A stretch of DNA of 64,000 nt from Flavobacterium sp. (lineage in GTDB: Bacteria > Bacteroidota > Bacteroidia > Flavobacteriales > Flavobacteriaceae): the NCBI GenBank assembly GCA_023259675.1, contig JALRGT010000013.1:1-64000 (forward strand), read 5' to 3'. How positions within the stretch are numbered: the first letter of the stretch is position 1; every line of letters begins with the position of its first letter. The position numbers were made by a program, and so were the translations under genes. Positions 61,053 to 64,000 of this stretch are shown here, in pieces. A model generated the notes under the pieces. It was given only the letters and a program-made list of their open reading frames with translations. It did no database searches and was not told the DNA's origin.

Positions 61053-62015
61053 ATGGAAGTAATGGATGTAAATATGTTAAGCCGAGTTGCCGATGGCATG
61101 TTTTGGCTTAACCGATATATGGAAAGAACGGATGGAATGTTACTTACTCTCAACACGCTTTATATTTTGTCTTTTGATAAAGAATCGAATGATTACCAAG
61201 GATATAAACCCCTATTAGAGTACTACACCAATCTCTCCGATGAAAAAGTAGCTGAAGTTCAATTTGACACCAACTTTGTTTTAAAATATATTATCTGTGA
61301 TAATTCAAACAATAATTCGGTCAAAAATTTAATTACCAAAGCACGGGAAAATGCCCGAGGATCTCAGGACAAAATAACAAAAGAGTTATGGGAACACATC
61401 AATTCGATGTACCATTATATCAAATCACCAGAATTACCCAAAAAATTAGAGACCTCTGAAGCGATAAGTATTTTAGCGAAACTAAACAAAGATTTTCTAT
61501 TGTATAACGGCATATTACATGTAACGATGCCAAGAGGATTAGGATGGTGTTTTTCAAGTATTGGCAAACAAATAGAACGTTGTTTACAAACGATTTCAAT
61601 GACACAAGCTTATTATAAACCCATTGATTATAATCTAGACGGGAAGGAAGATTTACTGTATTGGAGAAAGCTCCTTTTGTCTTTATCTGGATATGAATTA
61701 TATTTAAAAAGTTATAGCTACAATACCCACAATCGCAAAGTAATGCAACATCATCTATTCAATAAAGATTTTGCCCATTCTGTGATATATACTTTAGGTT
61801 TGATTGAAAATTACTTAGATTGCGTTACCAAAGACAACCGATTAAGCGAAGCAAAAGCCATGCGCAATCAATTTGGAAGACTAAAAAGCAGCATTGAATT
61901 TACCGATTATAATCACCTAACAAATAAACAATTGGAAGAATTTCTGGAAAACACCAAATCACAATTAGTTCAGTTTTCTATCGATTTTTCTAAACTGTTT
62001 TTCTCCTATACATAA
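61053..62015 (+). CDS. Alpha-E domain protein (DUF403)
   Basis: A 320-residue all-helical protein of the alpha-E family, recognised by the start MLSRVADGMFWLNRYMERTDGMLLTLNT and the middle MPRGLGWCFSSIGKQIERCLQT. The family regularly sits between circularly permuted ATP-grasp and transglutaminase genes, as it does here, and no reaction is assigned. It may be a helper or carrier subunit. It follows the ATP-grasp gene by 33 bases and precedes the transglutaminase gene by six bases. Confidence 0.93.
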   Translation: MEVMDVNMLSRVADGMFWLNRYMERTDGMLLTLNTLYILSFDKESNDYQGYKPLLEYYTNLSDEKVAEVQFDTNFVLKYIICDNSNNNSVKNLITKARENARGSQDKITKELWEHINSMYHYIKSPELPKKLETSEAISILAKLNKDFLLYNGILHVTMPRGLGWCFSSIGKQIERCLQTISMTQAYYKPIDYNLDGKEDLLYWRKLLLSLSGYELYLKSYSYNTHNRKVMQHHLFNKDFAHSVIYTLGLIENYLDCVTKDNRLSEAKAMRNQFGRLKSSIEFTDYNHLTNKQLEEFLENTKSQLVQFSIDFSKLFFSYT

Positions 62016-62021
62016 AAATTA

Positions 62022-62966
62022 ATGGCAATTTATAAAATAGTACATGTTACGAAATACAATTATAATTGGCCAATAAAAGAAAGCATCAACGAAATTCGTA
62101 TGTTCCCGCACCACTTTGACAATCAAGAGGTGTTGGCGTACGAACTCTTGATAACACAAAATCCAAAAGTCACCCTTTCGACCGATTTTAATGGCAATCG
62201 AGTTGGAAATTTTTGTCTTTTAGCTCCTCATTCTGAGATGACAATCGAATCCAAAATGACGGTCAAAGTCAACCATTCACTTAAAATTCCAGAAATAGAC
62301 GGACTTAGAGTTGAAGATTTAGCCCAAGAAAAAGAAAAAAATGTTTATTTGTTACGTCTCAGTTCTCCCGAAGCCATTGAAAAACAAGATCAAGTTCAGT
62401 TTATTTTAGACCAGATTGATTACACCAATAAATCCGTTATTGAGATTGCACAACTGTGTAGTCAATATATCTTCGAAAATTTCACCTATACCAAAGGAAT
62501 TACAAATATTGAGACTACTATTGACGAAATTCTAGCCCATCGACAAGGTGTTTGCCAAGATTTTGCAATTGTTCTGCTACAACTCTTACGCACTGTAGGT
62601 ATTCCTACCAGATATGTAAGTGGATACATTTGTCCTTTTGAGACAGCATTGCGTGGAGAAGGCGCTACACATGCTTGGGTAGAAATACATACCCCAAAAC
62701 AAGGTTGGCTAGGCATTGATCCTACCAATAATATTTGGACCATGGACAACCATGTAAAACTGGCGGTGGGTAAAAACTTTAAGGAATGCAGCCCCGCCAA
62801 AGGAACTTTTAAAGGGCTGTCCAAACAAACACTTTCTGTTTCAGTAGCCATAAGCTATGAAAATGGAAGTTATGTTGAAGAAATTACCGATGTACAATTA
62901 CAAGAGCTATCTCCAGATATCCAACAGCAATTAGATTATTTAGAGCAGCTTCAACAGCAGCAATAA
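62022..62966 (+). CDS. Transglutaminase-like cysteine protease-fold protein
   Basis: A 314-residue cytoplasmic protein with an N-terminal beta domain (about 1-100, starting YKIVHVTKYNYNWPIKESINEIRM) and a transglutaminase core. The triad is visible: Cys178 in QGVCQDFA, His217 in ATHAWVE, and the Asp in GIDPTNN near 232. Proteins of this bacterial group may cleave or form isopeptide bonds. With the ATP-grasp and alpha-E proteins it could process the peptide product of the ligase. It ends the operon, and a bidirectional terminator follows. Confidence 0.93.
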   Translation: MAIYKIVHVTKYNYNWPIKESINEIRMFPHHFDNQEVLAYELLITQNPKVTLSTDFNGNRVGNFCLLAPHSEMTIESKMTVKVNHSLKIPEIDGLRVEDLAQEKEKNVYLLRLSSPEAIEKQDQVQFILDQIDYTNKSVIEIAQLCSQYIFENFTYTKGITNIETTIDEILAHRQGVCQDFAIVLLQLLRTVGIPTRYVSGYICPFETALRGEGATHAWVEIHTPKQGWLGIDPTNNIWTMDNHVKLAVGKNFKECSPAKGTFKGLSKQTLSVSVAISYENGSYVEEITDVQLQELSPDIQQQLDYLEQLQQQQ

Positions 62967-62985
62967 ATAATGTTTAAACAATATC

Positions 62986-63018
62986 AAAAAAGCGAATCAA
63001 AATTTGATTCGCTTTTTT
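62986..63018. terminator. Bidirectional terminator between convergent genes
   Basis: An inverted repeat (62991-63001 with 63003-63013, realistically an 8-9 bp stem with a short loop) is flanked by A's on the left and T's on the right. It serves the transglutaminase operon on the plus strand and the EnvC-like gene on the minus strand. Confidence 0.85.
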
Positions 63019-63046
63019 AGTATTATAATTTCAAGTTTTATGACTT

Positions 63047-64000
63047 TTATTTATAGGATAACCACCCTTGAGGATTGGTATAGGTTGTATTCTGTAAAAG
63101 TAAAAATTTAATGATTGTTTTTCCCGTTTCTCCATTGGTTCTCACTCTTCCTAAATTTTGTTTGACACTCACCTTATCTCCTTCAGATACGGAAACTGAG
63201 CTCAAGTTTTGATAAACAGTAAAATAATCTCCATGTCGAATAAAAACCGCTTTATTAACCGGAGATATTATCTGTACACTTGACACTTCCCCTGCAAAAA
63301 CGGCTCTTGCATTCGAACCTTCTTCTGTAGTAATTTCGACTCCACTATTATGAATTACCAAGGTATTATAAATAGGATGTGGTTGGTTACCATAACCTAA
63401 TGATATAAATCCTTTTTCCACAGGCCAAGGTAATTTACCTCTATTGGCCCTAAAATTATCTGCAATTAATTTCGACTCTGGTGTGAGTTCAATTCTAGAG
63501 GATGATACATTTGTTTTGGCCGCTTCTTTGGCAATTTCTTTAGGTGTTGATGTCGAATTTGTTGCCAATGCTCTAGCCTTCGCTTTTTCTAAGGCTGCCT
63601 TTCTATTGGCTTCAGCGATAGCTTCACGGATTAAACGATTAATTTGAGCATCAATTGATTTAGACTCTCTTTGTTTTTTTCTAATATCTGATACGATTCT
63701 ATTCTTATCTTTTTTAATGGAATTAACTACTTTTTCCTGTTCTTGTTTTTCCTTTACCAGAGCCAAACGTTCCTTTTCATTCTCGTTAAATAATTTTTGT
63801 TTGACTATTTTTTGAGCGCTCAATTTATCATTATAAACAACCAATTCCACTGATTTGGACTTGATCTCCTCCCCTTGTGCTTTTCTAAAACTGGTGTATT
63901 GTTTTAAATATTGTGCCCTTTTATACGCTTGTAAAAAATTCTCGGAAGACAGAATAAACATAGCTCTACTTTGCTCTGAACGGCTTTTATAGGACTTTAA
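63047..64000 (-). CDS. EnvC-like murein hydrolase activator, 5' end beyond the window
   Basis: The frame is open from the stop at 63047 to the edge at 64000, reading in without a start. The ATG at 63959-63961 is internal, because codons upstream of it (LKSYKSRSEQSRA) continue the coiled coil. The visible part has a long coiled coil and then a C-terminal LytM/M23 domain of about 110 residues. The catalytic zinc ligands of LytM are lost: the positions read HNSGVEI, YQNLSSVSV and IIKFLL instead of HxGxD, YxHLS and HxH. The protein is therefore a non-catalytic activator of the EnvC type, which switches on cell-division amidases at the septum. Confidence 0.88.
   Translation of the reverse strand, partial: LKSYKSRSEQSRAMFILSSENFLQAYKRAQYLKQYTSFRKAQGEEIKSKSVELVVYNDKLSAQKIVKQKLFNENEKERLALVKEKQEQEKVVNSIKKDKNRIVSDIRKKQRESKSIDAQINRLIREAIAEANRKAALEKAKARALATNSTSTPKEIAKEAAKTNVSSSRIELTPESKLIADNFRANRGKLPWPVEKGFISLGYGNQPHPIYNTLVIHNSGVEITTEEGSNARAVFAGEVSSVQIISPVNKAVFIRHGDYFTVYQNLSSVSVSEGDKVSVKQNLGRVRTNGETGKTIIKFLLLQNTTYTNPQGWLSYK

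Noticed and set aside
1..64000. CRISPR array, insertion sequence, prophage or rRNA operon
   Set aside because: No regularly spaced repeats, transposase or phage structural genes, and no rRNA-like sequence were seen on either strand.

Overview
The window is AT-rich DNA from a member of the Bacteroidota, most likely a Flavobacterium-type organism. The evidence is a SusC/SusD pair with a FecR anti-sigma factor, many secreted glycoside hydrolases, few recognisable Shine-Dalgarno sites, and promoters of the form TTTG-N19-TAnnTTTG. No insertion sequence, integrase, CRISPR array or rRNA gene was seen.

Layout. (1) 1-1805: core DNA with the site-2 protease rseP and a tRNA-Asn. (2) About 1806-5960: a small accessory block behind the tRNA. 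It holds three minus-strand genes (a DUF2188 protein, an unrecognised 416-residue protein and an OLD-family ATPase/TOPRIM nuclease), an orphan plus-strand promoter with a terminator but no ORF (candidate small RNA), and imperfect 30-bp repeats near both ends. This is the best candidate for an undescribed, possibly anti-phage, system. (3) 5992-17182: a minus-strand sugar operon (MFS sugar porter, cytoplasmic DUF5107-TPR protein, secreted GH2 and GH35) with a divergent AraC regulator. (4) 17623-19352: a PAS histidine kinase and a single-domain response regulator. (5) 19749-24828: a LolCDE-like ABC exporter operon with a LolA-like protein and an outer-membrane beta-barrel. (6) 25200-30922: GH97, an SRPBCC protein and a cytoplasmic GH63-type glucosidase.

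(7) 31270-55534: a polysaccharide utilization locus on the plus strand. It runs FecR, SusC with an STN signalling domain, SusD, a CRTAC1-type FG-GAP lipoprotein, a vanadium-haloperoxidase/PAP2 lipoprotein, a sialate O-acetylesterase pseudogene with a large internal deletion, GH95, then GH27, double GH43, GH43-like/GH51 fusion and GH127. An ECF sigma factor lies at the far end, about 22.5 kb from its presumed anti-sigma partner. The enzymes suggest a plant glycan rich in arabinofuranose and alpha-galactose. SusC/SusD would import the oligosaccharides, and the SusC-FecR-sigma path would sense them.

(8) 55629-59268: tRNA-Arg(CCT), a PQQ-type sugar dehydrogenase with its cytochrome c, an unrecognised lipoprotein and a polysaccharide deacetylase. 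(9) 59583-62966: the circularly permuted ATP-grasp / alpha-E / transglutaminase trio. (10) 63047 to the window edge: the 3' part of an EnvC-like murein hydrolase activator.

Calls rest on reading motifs and known family architectures. No database search or folding program was run. Residue positions are approximate unless they follow directly from coordinates.
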